Source of the DNA: Burkholderia sp.
GTDB lineage: Bacteria > Pseudomonadota > Gammaproteobacteria > Burkholderiales > Burkholderiaceae
Assembly: GCA_031253835.1 (NCBI GenBank)
Contig: JAIRVP010000054.1
Coordinates: 222,754-286,753 of the forward strand
Length of the DNA: 64,000 bases
Direction of reading: 5' to 3'
Part shown: piece by piece, positions 42,286 through 51,998 of the stretch
How the letters are laid out: every line of letters begins with the position of its first letter
Position numbering within the stretch: the first letter of the stretch is position 1
Program-made: the position numbers and the translations under genes
The notes under the pieces: model-generated
Seen by the model: only the letters and a program-made list of their open reading frames with translations
Told to the model about the DNA's origin: nothing
Database searches by the model: none

Positions 42286-43719
42286 ATGACACTCCCGACC
42301 GCGCCGGCGACCCCGGCGCGGTTCGGCATTTCGGAGAAGGAGCGCAACAGGATGGCGCACAGCCTGCGCGGACGGCTGCTGTGGTGGCTGCTGCTGCCGC
42401 TCGCGGTGTTCGTGCTGATCGCGGGCGCGATGTCGTACGACACCGCGCGGACCACGGCCGCGCTCGTGCAGGACAGCGCGCTCGTCGCGTCCGCGCGCAC
42501 GATCGGCGAGGACATCGAATGGCGCAACGGCCTGCCCGTCGCCGACGTGCCGCCGGCCGCGCTGGAGATCTTCGAGTCGCCGTCGGGCGATTCGGTGTTC
42601 TACAAGGTGATCGACGGCCACGCCCACCTGCTCGCCGGCAATCCGGCGCTCGACCTGCCCGCGCGGCACGGCATCGAGCCGACGCTGTACGACACGTCGC
42701 TCGACAACGTGCCGCTGCGCGCGGTGGCCTACGACCGCCAGCTGTACGACGAGGGCCGGGTCGAAACCGTCACGGTGGTCGTTGCGAAGACGACCCGCTC
42801 GCACGGCGCGATGGTCGCGACGATCTGGCGGCCGCAGCTCGTGCGCCTGTCGCTGATGCTGGTGCTCGCGGTGGTGCTCGTCTATCTCGGGCTGACGCTG
42901 GAGCTGCGCCCGCTGATGAAGCTCAAGGACGACGTGGCCGACCGCGGGCCGATGGAACTGGAGCCGATCCGCCCGGAGCGGCTGCAGCACGAACTGCGGC
43001 CGATCGTCGACGCGATCAACCAGTGCATCGCGCGGCTCAACACGCACACGGCCACGCAGCGCCGCTTCATCGCCGATGCCGCGCACCAGCTGCGCACGCC
43101 GATCGCGGTGCTCGACACGCAGATCCAGTATGCGCAGCGGCACGGGCACGACGACCCGGAGCTCGCGACGGTACTCGACAGCATGCAGCGCAGCAGCCGC
43201 AAGATGGCCGACGTGACCGACAAGCTGCTGCTGCTCGCGCATGCGGAAGCGACGCCGTCGACCCTGCTGACCCATCGCGTCGATCTTGCCGCCGTGGTGT
43301 CGAGCGTGCTCGAGGAGACGATCGTGCTCGCGCAGCGGCGCGACATCGACCTCGGCGCCGATCTCGGCGAGCGGCTCGACGTCGCGGGCAGCGACAGCCT
43401 GCTGACCGCGCTGGTGATGAACCTCGTCGACAACGCGGTGCGCTACACGCAGCCGGGCGGCTGCGTGACCGTCTGCGCGCGGCGCGACGGCGATACGATC
43501 GTGCTCGACGTGGTCGACAACGGCCCCGGCATCCCGGCCGAAGCGCGGCCGCACGTGTTCAAGCGGTTCTACCGCGTGTCGGCCGACACCGAAGGCTCGG
43601 GCCTCGGACTGGCGATCGTCCGCGAGATCGCACAGGCGCACGGCGGCAGCGCGTCGCTCGCGCCGGGGCCCGGCAATCGCGGTATCGTCGTGACCGTACG
43701 GCTGCCCGCCTATGACTGA
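42286..43719 (+). CDS. Sensor histidine kinase, TctE-like
   Basis: A 477-residue membrane sensor kinase. One helix near residues 30-50, a periplasmic domain of about 140 residues with the two-component N-terminal (TctE) pattern, a second helix (LSLMLVLAVVLVYLGLTLEL), then HisKA with FIADAAHQLRTPIAVLDTQIQ (the phosphorylated His) and HATPase with LVDNAVRYTQPGG (N box), DNGPGIP and GSGLGLAIV. TctE relatives sense organic acids. The ATG at 42352 (MAHSLRGRLLWWLLLP), with AAGGAG ahead of it, is a good alternative start. Confidence 0.9.
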   Translation: MTLPTAPATPARFGISEKERNRMAHSLRGRLLWWLLLPLAVFVLIAGAMSYDTARTTAALVQDSALVASARTIGEDIEWRNGLPVADVPPAALEIFESPSGDSVFYKVIDGHAHLLAGNPALDLPARHGIEPTLYDTSLDNVPLRAVAYDRQLYDEGRVETVTVVVAKTTRSHGAMVATIWRPQLVRLSLMLVLAVVLVYLGLTLELRPLMKLKDDVADRGPMELEPIRPERLQHELRPIVDAINQCIARLNTHTATQRRFIADAAHQLRTPIAVLDTQIQYAQRHGHDDPELATVLDSMQRSSRKMADVTDKLLLLAHAEATPSTLLTHRVDLAAVVSSVLEETIVLAQRRDIDLGADLGERLDVAGSDSLLTALVMNLVDNAVRYTQPGGCVTVCARRDGDTIVLDVVDNGPGIPAEARPHVFKRFYRVSADTEGSGLGLAIVREIAQAHGGSASLAPGPGNRGIVVTVRLPAYD

Positions 43720-43731
43720 AGAGATGTCGTC

Positions 43732-44409
43732 ATGAAACTCCTGCTGGTCGAAGACAACGCCGAACTCGCGCACTGGATCGTGAACCTGCTGCGCGGCGAG
43801 GATTTCGCGGTCGACAGCGTCGGCGACGGCGAACGTGCCGATACGGTGCTGAAGACCGAACGCTACGATGCCGTGCTGCTCGACATGCGGCTGCCCGGCA
43901 TCAGCGGCAAGGAGGTGCTCGCCCGGTTGCGGCGCCGCAACGACAACGTGCCGGTGCTGATGCTGACTGCGCACGGCTCGGTCGACGACAAGGTCGACTG
44001 CTTCGGCGCGGGCGCCGACGACTACGTCGTGAAGCCGTTCGAGTCGCGCGAGCTGGTGGCGCGGATCCGTGCGCTGATCCGCCGGCAGGCCGGCGTCGGC
44101 ACGACGCAGCTCGTATGCGGCGACCTCGTCTATGCGTTCGGCACGCGCGAATTCCGCTGCGGCGAGACGGTGCTGGCGCTGCGGCGCCGCGAGCACGCGA
44201 TCCTCGAAACGCTGATGCTGCAGCAGAACAAGACGGTGTCGAAGGCACGGCTGATGGACAGCGTGTTCGCGCTCGACGACGAGCCGAGCGCCGACGCGAT
44301 CGACATCTACATCCACCGGCTGCGCAAGCACCTCGCGGGCAGCACGGCCGAAATCATCACGCTGCGCGGGCTCGGTTACATCCTGCGCATGAAGAGCACG
44401 CAGGACTGA
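43732..44409 (+). CDS. OmpR-family response regulator, TctD-like
   Basis: A 225-residue response regulator. The receiver domain has the acid pocket (LLVEDNAEL), the phosphorylated Asp in AVLLDMRLPGISG (about residue 51) and the KPF lysine; a winged-helix DNA-binding domain fills the C-terminal half (SADAIDIYIHRLRKHLAG, ITLRGLGYILR). It follows the kinase by 12 bp and is its partner. The porin gene 281 bp downstream is a likely target, as in other TctD-porin pairs. Confidence 0.92.
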   Translation: MKLLLVEDNAELAHWIVNLLRGEDFAVDSVGDGERADTVLKTERYDAVLLDMRLPGISGKEVLARLRRRNDNVPVLMLTAHGSVDDKVDCFGAGADDYVVKPFESRELVARIRALIRRQAGVGTTQLVCGDLVYAFGTREFRCGETVLALRRREHAILETLMLQQNKTVSKARLMDSVFALDDEPSADAIDIYIHRLRKHLAGSTAEIITLRGLGYILRMKSTQD

Positions 44410-44690
44410 CGGGCACGCGCCCGTCGCACGGAACGTCGATTCGTAGCACGAAAAGTCGCTCAGGCCAGCCGGCTGCCCGGCAGGCCCGCTTCTGCACGCC
44501 TGCCCGATCCGTGATTGTTGCGCGTTCGGTGTTTTCACCGATCCGATTCTTGCGTCCGGGAAAGCGTCGTGAAGGATTGCACGCTCTACGATGCTATGCG
44601 TCGGCCCTCTCGCTGTGGCCGGCAAGAGTCGGCATACATTACGTACTGCCAACGACCAGATTTCAATGCGGCAGCTCGGAGGAGACGATC

Positions 44691-45821
44691 TTGAAACGAA
44701 AAACCCTTGCCCTTTCCATCGCGGCGGCTGGCCTGTGCGCCGGCACCCAGGCGCATGCGCAGTCGAGCGTGCAGCTCTACGGCCTGATGGACCTGAGCTT
44801 TCCGACCTACCGGACCCACGCCGACGCGAACGGCAATCACGTGATCGGGATGGGCAACGAAGGCGAGCCGTGGTTCAGCGGCAGCCGCTGGGGCCTGCGC
44901 GGCGCAGAAGACATCGGCGGCGGCACGAAAATCATCTTCCGCCTCGAAAGCGAATTCGTGGTCGCGAACGGCCAGATGGAAGACAGCGGCCAGATCTTCG
45001 ACCGCGACGCGTGGGTCGGCGTCGAGGACGAGCGCTTCGGCAAGCTGACGGCCGGCTTCCAGAACACGATCGCGCGCGACGCGGCCGCGATCTACGGCGA
45101 CCCGTACGGTTCCGCGAAGCTGTCGACCGAGGAAGGCGGCTGGACCAACTCGAACAACTTCAAGCAGATGATCTTCTACGCGGCCGGCCCGACCGGCACG
45201 CGCTACAACAACGGCATCGCGTGGAAGAAGCTGTTCAGCAACGGCATCTTCGCGAGCGCCGGCTACCAGTTCAGCAACTCGACCGCATTCGCGACCGGCT
45301 CCGCGTACCAGGTCGCGCTCGGCTACAACGGTGGGCCGTTCAACGTGTCGGGTTTCTACAACCACGTGAACAACGGCGGCTTCACGAACCAGACGTTCTC
45401 GGTCGGCGGCAACTACACGTTCAGCATCGTGCGCCTGAATGCCGGCTACTTCCGCTACAACGGCGACCAGGGTTCGCTCGGCCAGCGCCACGACGACTCG
45501 TGGACGGTGTCGATGAAGATCGCACCGAAGGGCGCGCTCGACTACGAGCTCGGCTACCAGCAGATGCGCGTCAAGAACGCCGCGTACAACTCGGACGGCT
45601 TCGTCCCGAACGCGAACCTCGGCGCATTCAGCCTGACGAACGGCGTCGGCAACGGCTTCAAGGAGACGATCTACGGGTCGGTGTTCTATCACCTGAGCAA
45701 GCGCACCGAGGTGTACCTGGCCGGCGACTACATGAAGCTGCACGGCGGCTACACGGTGTCGTCGACGTTCGGCGCGAAGAACCAGCTCGAACTGACGTCG
45801 GGCATCCGTACGCGCTTCTGA
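44691..45821 (+). CDS. Gram-negative porin (OmpC/Omp38-like)
   Basis: A 376-residue outer-membrane beta-barrel porin. The signal peptide ends AGTQAHA before QSSVQLYGLMD, the classic Burkholderia porin mature start; GSRWGLRGAEDIGGGTKIIFRLESEF and the C-terminal TSGIRTRF with a terminal Phe (needed for BAM recognition) are diagnostic. The start is a TTG at 44691 with a strong GGAGGAGA upstream; no ATG fits. It lies after a TctDE-like two-component pair that may control it. Two hairpins follow the gene. Confidence 0.93.
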   Translation: MKRKTLALSIAAAGLCAGTQAHAQSSVQLYGLMDLSFPTYRTHADANGNHVIGMGNEGEPWFSGSRWGLRGAEDIGGGTKIIFRLESEFVVANGQMEDSGQIFDRDAWVGVEDERFGKLTAGFQNTIARDAAAIYGDPYGSAKLSTEEGGWTNSNNFKQMIFYAAGPTGTRYNNGIAWKKLFSNGIFASAGYQFSNSTAFATGSAYQVALGYNGGPFNVSGFYNHVNNGGFTNQTFSVGGNYTFSIVRLNAGYFRYNGDQGSLGQRHDDSWTVSMKIAPKGALDYELGYQQMRVKNAAYNSDGFVPNANLGAFSLTNGVGNGFKETIYGSVFYHLSKRTEVYLAGDYMKLHGGYTVSSTFGAKNQLELTSGIRTRF

Positions 45822-45828
45822 CCTGACG

Positions 45829-45849
45829 CGGGGCCCAGCGGGCCCCGCT
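45829..45849 (+). terminator. GC-rich hairpin after the porin
   Basis: A perfect 9-bp stem GCGGGGCCC / GGGCCCCGC with a 3-nt loop, 7 bp after the stop. It lacks a T tract, so it may protect mRNA or act with the next hairpin. Confidence 0.6.
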
Positions 45850-45877
45850 GTACCCTCCATCCGGGATTCTCCATGCG

Positions 45878-45915
45878 GGCACGCCGGCGCTTGACGCCGA
45901 CCGTGCCCTTTTTTT
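45878..45915 (+). terminator. Rho-independent terminator after the porin
   Basis: Outer stem GGGCACG / CGTGCCC with a nested CGGCG / CGCCG inner stem, followed by six Ts. A strong terminator for the porin transcript. Confidence 0.85.
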
Positions 45916-46135
45916 CGTCCTGTTCCCGGGGCCGCCGGCCGGCCCGTGCGACAACCGGCCCGAACCCGCTTGCGGCCCGTCCGGCGGGCGATCGCGGCCG
46001 ATGCCCGCACGATCGCCTCACATCGGCGCTTGACCTGCGCCGACCGACTCGATAGCGTTTCGGGTTTGCCCGGGCGGCCGTTGCCGCCGGTGCCGTGAGC
46101 GCGCCCGATGTCGTGGCGCGCACGGCCGGGCTCCG

Positions 46136-48154
46136 ATGGAAAAGACGATGCAGAAACTCGATGCGGCCAGCCCGCAGGCGATGTCGACGGATTTCACCGC
46201 CGACAACGTCGCGCGCCTGAAGGCGCTGTTCCCCGAACTCGTGACCGAAGGCCCGGACGGCGCGTCGGTCGACGTCGACGTGCTGAAGGCGCTGATCGGC
46301 GAACGCACGGTCGGCGACGCCGACGAGCGCTACGGCTTCCACTGGCACGGCAAGCGCAGCGCGCGCCAGGCTGCGCTCACGCCGTCGACGGGCACGCTGC
46401 GGCCCTGCCCCGACGACAGCGTCGCGTGGGACGACACGCGCCATCTCGTGATCGAGGGCGACAACCTCGACGTGATGAAGCTGCTGCACAAGAGTTACGC
46501 AGGCAAGGTGAAGCTCGTCTACATCGACCCGCCGTACAACACCGGCAGCGATTTCGTCTATCCGGACGACTTCAGCGACAGCATCCGCCACTACCTGGCG
46601 ATGACCGGGCAGACCCAGGGCGGCGTGAAGCGCAGCACCAATACCGAGGCGAACGGCCGGTTCCACACCGACTGGCTGAACATGATGTATCCGCGCCTGA
46701 AGCTCGCGCACGCGCTGCTGTCCGACGAGGGCCTGATCGCCGTGCACATCGACGAGCACGAAGTGCATGCGCTCGTGCTGATGCTGCGCGAGATCTTCGG
46801 CGAGGAGAACGAGCTCGGCGTGGCCGTGTGGGACAAGCGCAACCCGAAGGGCGACGCGCGCGGCGTCGCGTACCAGCACGAATCGCTGGTGCTGTTCGCG
46901 CGCAACGCCGAGACGCTGCTCGAACAGGCGCCGCTCAAGCGCCCGAAGCGCAACGCGCAGCGCATGCTCGACGCCGCGCACGACGCCGTGTACCGCAGCG
47001 GCAACGCGAAGGACGCGCAGAAGGCGTACCGCGCGTGGATGAAGGCGCAGACCAACCTGTCCGGCGGCGAGGTGATGTACGACCGGCTGTCGGAAGAAGG
47101 CCGCGTGTACCGCCTCGTGTCGATGGCCTGGCCGAACAAGAAGAAGGCGCCGGAAGAGTATTTCACGCCGCTGATCCACCCGGTCACCGGCAAGCCGTGC
47201 GCGATGCCCGCGCGCGGCTGGCGCAACCCGCCCGCGACGATGCAGGCGCTGATCGAGCGCGGCCAGATCGAATTCGGCGCGGATGAAACCACGCAGCCGC
47301 AGCGGATCTACTACCTCGACGAAAACATGTACGAGAACGTGCCGTCGGTGCTGCCGTTCGCCGGCTCCGACGACGCGCTGCTGAAGACGCTCGGCATCCC
47401 GTTCGACCTGCCGAAGCCGGTCGACTTCGCGGCGGCCGTGATCGGCTGGTGCACGCGCGGCGACGACATCGTGCTCGACTGCTTCGCGGGCTCCGGCTCG
47501 ACCGGCCACGCGGTGATGCAGGTGAACGCGACCGACGGCGGCGCGCGCCGCTACATCCTCGTGCAGCTGCCCGAGGCGCTCGACCGCCGCGACAAGACGC
47601 AACTGGCGGCCGCCGACTTCTGCGCGAAGCTGAAAAAGCCGCTGACGCTTGCCGAAATCACCAAGGAACGCCTGCGCCGCACCGCGCAGCAGGTCGCGCG
47701 CGACTATCCGGAAAGCTATGGCGACCTCGGCTTCCGCGTGTACCGGCTCGACACGACCAACGTGATCGAGTGGGACCCGCGCCGCGACGACTTCGACCAC
47801 GCGCTGTTCGCGTCCGTCGAGCACGTGAAGACCGGCCGTACCGAGGACGACCTGCTCGCCGAGCTCACGCTGAAGCTCGGCCTCGACCTGTGCACGCCGG
47901 TCGAGCATCACCGGGTAGCGGGCAAGGCCGTGCACCTGATCGGCCGCTCGATCGTCGCGTGCTTCGATGCGCGCATCGCGCGCGACGACGCGGGCCCGCT
48001 CGCCGACGGCATCGTCGACCTGCTCGACGCGACGGGCGCGTCGCGCGACGTCACGTGCCTGTTCCGCGACAGCGGCTTCGTCGACGACGTCGCGAAGCTC
48101 AATCTCGCCGCGCTGCTCGAACAGCACGGCGTGAAGCGCGTGCGGAGCCTGTGA
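46136..48154 (+). CDS. mod: Type III restriction-modification DNA methyltransferase (Mod)
   Basis: A 672-residue N6-adenine DNA methyltransferase that also sets the recognition sequence for the type III system. The catalytic DPPYNTGSDFVYPDDF lies at residues 131 onwards, and the SAM motif CFAGSGSTGHAVMQV near residue 450; this order (IV before I) is the beta class of type III Mods. The long central variable part (about 200-400) is the target-recognition region. The enzyme looks intact. I see no simple-sequence repeat, so no sign of phase variation. The start could also be the ATG 12 bp later. It overlaps the res gene by one base. Confidence 0.94.
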   Translation: MEKTMQKLDAASPQAMSTDFTADNVARLKALFPELVTEGPDGASVDVDVLKALIGERTVGDADERYGFHWHGKRSARQAALTPSTGTLRPCPDDSVAWDDTRHLVIEGDNLDVMKLLHKSYAGKVKLVYIDPPYNTGSDFVYPDDFSDSIRHYLAMTGQTQGGVKRSTNTEANGRFHTDWLNMMYPRLKLAHALLSDEGLIAVHIDEHEVHALVLMLREIFGEENELGVAVWDKRNPKGDARGVAYQHESLVLFARNAETLLEQAPLKRPKRNAQRMLDAAHDAVYRSGNAKDAQKAYRAWMKAQTNLSGGEVMYDRLSEEGRVYRLVSMAWPNKKKAPEEYFTPLIHPVTGKPCAMPARGWRNPPATMQALIERGQIEFGADETTQPQRIYYLDENMYENVPSVLPFAGSDDALLKTLGIPFDLPKPVDFAAAVIGWCTRGDDIVLDCFAGSGSTGHAVMQVNATDGGARRYILVQLPEALDRRDKTQLAAADFCAKLKKPLTLAEITKERLRRTAQQVARDYPESYGDLGFRVYRLDTTNVIEWDPRRDDFDHALFASVEHVKTGRTEDDLLAELTLKLGLDLCTPVEHHRVAGKAVHLIGRSIVACFDARIARDDAGPLADGIVDLLDATGASRDVTCLFRDSGFVDDVAKLNLAALLEQHGVKRVRSL

Positions 48155-51100
48155 TGCGGCTGCATTTCGAAGCGGATCTCGACTACCAGCGCGAAGCGAT
48201 CGACGCCGTCTGCGACCTGTTTCGCGGGCAGGAATCGTATCGCGGCGACTTCAGCGTGCTCGCGAACGCCGCGCCCGGCACGACGGCCGCCGCGCAAGGC
48301 TCGCTCGGCTTCGCGGTGTCGGAACAGGGCGTCGGCAACCGGCTGTCGCTGACCGACGACGCGCTCGCGCGCAATCTCGCCGACGTGCAGCTGCGCGGCG
48401 GGCTGCCGCCGTCCGGCCTGCCCGGCTCGCGCGACTTCACCGTCGAGATGGAAACCGGCACCGGCAAGACCTACGTGTACCTGCGCACGATCTTCGAGCT
48501 GAACCGCCGCTACGGCTTCACGAAGTTCGTGATCGTCGTGCCGTCGATCGCGATCAAGGAAGGCGTGCACAAGACGCTCGCGATCACCGAGGATCACTTC
48601 CGCGCGCTGTACGCGGGGGTGCCGTACGACTACTTCCTGTACGACTCCGCGAAGCTCGGCCAGGTGCGCCACTTCGCGGCGAGCGCGGCGATCCAGGTCA
48701 TGGTGATGACGGTGGCCGCGATCAACAAGAAGGAAATCAACAACCTCTACAAGGACAGCGAGAAGACCGGCGGCGAGAAGCCGATCGACCTGATCCGCGC
48801 GACGCGGCCGATCGTGATCGTCGACGAGCCGCAGAGCGTCGACGGCGGCCTCGAAGGCCGCGGCCGCGAAGCGCTCGCCGCGATGGCGCCGCTTTGCACG
48901 CTGCGCTATTCGGCTACGCACGTCGACCGTCACCACATGGTGTACCGGCTCGACGCGGTCGACGCGTACGAGCGCAAGCTCGTCAAGCAGATCGAGATCG
49001 CATCGGCGATCGTCGAGGATGCGCACAACAAGCCGTACCTGCGGCTCGTCGGCGTGTCGAACCGGCGCGGCGCGATCAGCGCGCGCGTCGAGCTCGACGT
49101 CGCGACGACGGCCGGCGTGAAGCGCCAGATCGTGACGGCCACCGACGGCGACGATCTCGAACGCCTGACCAGGCGCGCGCTGTACGCGGGGCTGCGGATC
49201 GGCGAAGTGCATGCGGTGAAGGGCGCCGAGTACGTCGAGCTGCGCCATCCGGAGGGCGAGGCGTTCCTGTCGCTCGGCGAGGCGTTCGGCGACATCGACA
49301 CGCTCGCCGTGCAGCGCGAGATGATCCGCCGCACGATCCGCGAGCATCTCGACAAGGAGCTGCGCCTCGCGGAGCGCGGCGTGAAAGTGCTGTCGCTGTT
49401 CTTCGTCGATTCGGTCGAGCGCTATCGCCGCTACGACGAGAACGGGATGCCCGTGAAGGGCGACTACGCGCTGATCTTCGAAGAGGAATATGCGCGCGCG
49501 GCGCGCGTGCCGGCCTACCGTGCGCTGTTCGACGGCGTCGACGTCGCGCTCGAAGTCGGGCGCGCGCACAACGGCTACTTCTCGATCGACCGCAAGGGCG
49601 GCTGGACCGACACGAGCGAAAGCAGCGCGGCGGCGCGCGAGAACGCGGAACGCGCGTACGGCCTGATCATGCGCGAGAAGGAAGCGCTGCTGTCGTTCGA
49701 CACGCCGCTGAAGTTCATCTTCTCGCACTCGGCGCTGAAGGAAGGCTGGGACAACCCGAACGTGTTCCAGATCTGCACGCTGCGCGACATCCAGACCGAG
49801 CGCGAGCGCCGCCAGACGCTCGGCCGCGGGCTGCGCCTCGCGGTCGACCAGGACGGCGAACGCGTGCGCGACGCCGGCGTGAACACGCTCACCGTGATCG
49901 CGACCGAGCGCTACGAGTCGTTCGCGGAGAACCTGCAGAAGGAAATCGAGGCCGATACGGGCATCCGTTTCGGGATCGTCGAGGAACACCAGTTCGCGGC
50001 GCTCCCCGTGCAGGAAAACGACGGCCCCGCGCATGCGCTCGGCATCGAGCTGTCGCGCGTGCTGTGGAATCACCTGCACGAGCAGGGCTACGTCGACGCG
50101 CAGGGCAAGGTGCTCGACCGGCTGAAGGATGCGCTGCGCCAGAGCGCGCTGGTGCTGCCCGATGCGTTCGAGATGCTGCGCGCGCCGATCGTCGCGACGC
50201 TGCGCAAGCTGTCGGGCCGCTTCGCGGTGCGCAATGCCGACGAGCGCCGTGCGATCGCGTTGCGGCGCGATGCGTCGGGCAAGGCCGTCGTGTTCGGCGA
50301 CGATTTCCGTGCGCTGTGGGACCGCATCCGCCATCGCACCGTGTACCGCGTCGAGTTCGACAACGCGAAGCTCGTGCGCGACTGCACGGCCGCGCTGCAC
50401 GACGCGCCGGACATCGCGCGTGCGCGGCTGCAGTGGCGCAAGGCCGAGATCGACATCGGCAAGGCCGGCATCGAGGCGATCGAGGTGGCCGGCGCCGGCA
50501 CCGTGCTGATCGACGAAGGCGAGCTGCCGCTGCCCGACCTGCTCACCGAGCTGCAGGACCGCACGCAGCTCACGCGGCGTTCGCTCGCGACGATCCTGGC
50601 CGACAGCGGCCGGCTCGACGATTTCCGCGTGAATCCGCAGCAGTTCATCGCGGTCGCGGCCGATGCGATCAACCGCTGCAAGCGCCATGCGCTCGTCGCG
50701 GGCATCGCGTACCGCAAGCTCGGCGAGCGCCATGTGCATGCGCTCGAATCGTTCGAGAGCGAGGCGCTGACCGGTTACCTGCGCAACCTGCGGCCCGACG
50801 CGCAGAAGTCGATCCACGAAGCGGTCGTGTGCGAGACGGACGCGGAGCGCGCGTTCGCCGATGCGCTTGAAGCGCACGACGGCGTGAAGCTGTACGCGAA
50901 GCTGCCCGCGTGGTTCCGCGTGCAGACGCCGCTCGGCAGCTATCACCCGGACTGGGCCGTGCTGGCGGAACAGGACGGCGGCGAGCGGCTGTATTTCGTC
51001 GTCGATACGCCGAATACCGACGGCCACGTGCCGAGCGAACACGAGCGCGCGAAGCTTGCATGCGGCGAAGCGCATTTCCGTGCGCTGGTCGACGGCGACG

Positions 51101-51180
51101 GCGCCGCGCGCTTCGTGCGTGTGCGGCAGGCCGATGCGTTGTTCGAGCCAGCGGTGCCGCTGGCGAGCGCCGGGCGGTAA
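48154..51180 (+). CDS. res: Type III restriction enzyme subunit (Res), possibly nuclease-deficient
   Basis: A 1008-residue helicase-nuclease. The SF2 helicase part has Walker A ETGTGKT (100-106), motif II DEPQ (224-227) and motif VI RQTLGRGLRLAVDQDG. The C-terminal nuclease region has the expected start YHPDWAVL (Pro932-Asp933), but the second half of the PD-(D/E)xK motif reads DTP (951-953) where type III enzymes have ETK. The catalytic lysine is thus replaced by proline, so DNA cleavage may be lost while helicase function remains. The ATG overlaps the mod stop by one base. A terminator follows. Otherwise the gene is full length and open. Confidence 0.92.
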   Translation: MRLHFEADLDYQREAIDAVCDLFRGQESYRGDFSVLANAAPGTTAAAQGSLGFAVSEQGVGNRLSLTDDALARNLADVQLRGGLPPSGLPGSRDFTVEMETGTGKTYVYLRTIFELNRRYGFTKFVIVVPSIAIKEGVHKTLAITEDHFRALYAGVPYDYFLYDSAKLGQVRHFAASAAIQVMVMTVAAINKKEINNLYKDSEKTGGEKPIDLIRATRPIVIVDEPQSVDGGLEGRGREALAAMAPLCTLRYSATHVDRHHMVYRLDAVDAYERKLVKQIEIASAIVEDAHNKPYLRLVGVSNRRGAISARVELDVATTAGVKRQIVTATDGDDLERLTRRALYAGLRIGEVHAVKGAEYVELRHPEGEAFLSLGEAFGDIDTLAVQREMIRRTIREHLDKELRLAERGVKVLSLFFVDSVERYRRYDENGMPVKGDYALIFEEEYARAARVPAYRALFDGVDVALEVGRAHNGYFSIDRKGGWTDTSESSAAARENAERAYGLIMREKEALLSFDTPLKFIFSHSALKEGWDNPNVFQICTLRDIQTERERRQTLGRGLRLAVDQDGERVRDAGVNTLTVIATERYESFAENLQKEIEADTGIRFGIVEEHQFAALPVQENDGPAHALGIELSRVLWNHLHEQGYVDAQGKVLDRLKDALRQSALVLPDAFEMLRAPIVATLRKLSGRFAVRNADERRAIALRRDASGKAVVFGDDFRALWDRIRHRTVYRVEFDNAKLVRDCTAALHDAPDIARARLQWRKAEIDIGKAGIEAIEVAGAGTVLIDEGELPLPDLLTELQDRTQLTRRSLATILADSGRLDDFRVNPQQFIAVAADAINRCKRHALVAGIAYRKLGERHVHALESFESEALTGYLRNLRPDAQKSIHEAVVCETDAERAFADALEAHDGVKLYAKLPAWFRVQTPLGSYHPDWAVLAEQDGGERLYFVVDTPNTDGHVPSEHERAKLACGEAHFRALVDGDGAARFVRVRQADALFEPAVPLASAGR

Positions 51181-51186
51181 GACGAA

Positions 51187-51210
51187 GGGCGGCGACGAGC
51201 CGCCCTTTTT
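51187..51210 (+). terminator. Rho-independent terminator after res
   Basis: Stem GGGCGGC / GCCGCCC with a 5-nt loop followed by five Ts, 7 bp past the stop. Confidence 0.85.
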
Positions 51211-51388
51211 CCTGCGTCGATCGATCGTGCAGGGTGCCCTCGCGACGCCTCTCCACGCACCGGTTTTCGTTCTGTCATCCCTGTGAAAGCGAACCGTATT
51301 CTCGCCTGAGCGCAGCGCGGTTACGGCTGGTTGCAAATCGGGTCGGCACGGCGTTTCCGCGCGACGGCGGCGTTGCGTTTCCGCCATG

Positions 51389-51413
51389 AAAAAAGGGCGC
51401 CGAAGCGCCCTTT
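51389..51413 (-). terminator. Terminator for the Gly/His-rich protein gene
   Basis: Stem GGGCGC / GCGCCC with a 4-nt loop at 51395-51410; on the minus strand six Ts follow (plus-strand As 51389-51394). It could also work in the other direction (CCCTTT). Confidence 0.8.
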
Positions 51414-51436
51414 CGTCACATGCGTGCGCGCCGTGC

Positions 51437-51811
51437 CTACAGCGTGCGGCCGAATGCGTTGTGATGCGAATGATGCGTGGACGTCGATGCATGCGCGGTA
51501 TGGCCATGCGTATGCCCGTGCGTGTGACCGTGACCCGGCTGCACGCCGGCGCGATCGGCGATCGTGTCGGAGCGGTCGGCGGCACGCGACAGGCCCTTGT
51601 CGCGGTCGCCCGCGTGCATGCTGTTCGAGTTGCTCAGCGCCTCGCCGCTCATGTGGCCGCCGGACATGCCGCCCGCGTTGCCGCCCGAGCCGCCTGCGCC
51701 ATGACCGCCACCGTTGCCACCGCCATTGCCGCCGGCCGCCGCGTAGGCGGACACCGAGCCGAGCGCAAGCAGCGCGGCTGCCAATACGGAAAGAATTCGT
51801 TGCTGTTTCAT
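51437..51811 (-). CDS. Secreted Gly-rich and His-rich protein, possible metal binder
   Basis: A 124-residue exported protein. A signal peptide (MKQQRILSVLAAALLALGSVSAYA) precedes a glycine-rich block (GGNGGGNGGGHGAGGSGGNAGG), a polar middle (SGEALSNSNSMHAGDRDKGLSRAADRSD) and a histidine-rich tail (GHGHTHGHTHGHTAHAS, then THHSHHNAFG). The repeated His pairs could bind Zn, Ni or Cu in the periplasm; that is inference. It ends at a terminator. I do not recognise a family. It is the leftmost of three consecutive minus-strand small secreted proteins. Confidence 0.7.
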   Translation of the reverse strand: MKQQRILSVLAAALLALGSVSAYAAAGGNGGGNGGGHGAGGSGGNAGGMSGGHMSGEALSNSNSMHAGDRDKGLSRAADRSDTIADRAGVQPGHGHTHGHTHGHTAHASTSTHHSHHNAFGRTL

Positions 51812-51998
51812 CTTGTGCTCCCTGGAGCGCGTTCGTATGACTGCATTCTATGAACGCGCAAAATCCGCGCCACACGACGTTGTAAATGATCGTAACGATG
51901 CGTGCGGCGCGCATTCGTCAGATCAATCCGGGTCTTGCATGAACGGGGAACGAAGCTGGCGGTGGCGGCGCCTCGGCGCCGCCCCGGTGACGAAGTGC

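Noticed and set aside
46136..48154. Phase-variable mod gene (phasevarion)
   Set aside because: No simple-sequence repeat tract is visible in the gene or its promoter.
47908..51585. A 1225-codon open frame on the minus strand opposite res and mod
   Set aside because: It is a GC-rich shadow of the res gene; the product is dominated by Arg, Ala, Val, His and Asp with no domain, and the plus strand has a clear Mod/Res pair.
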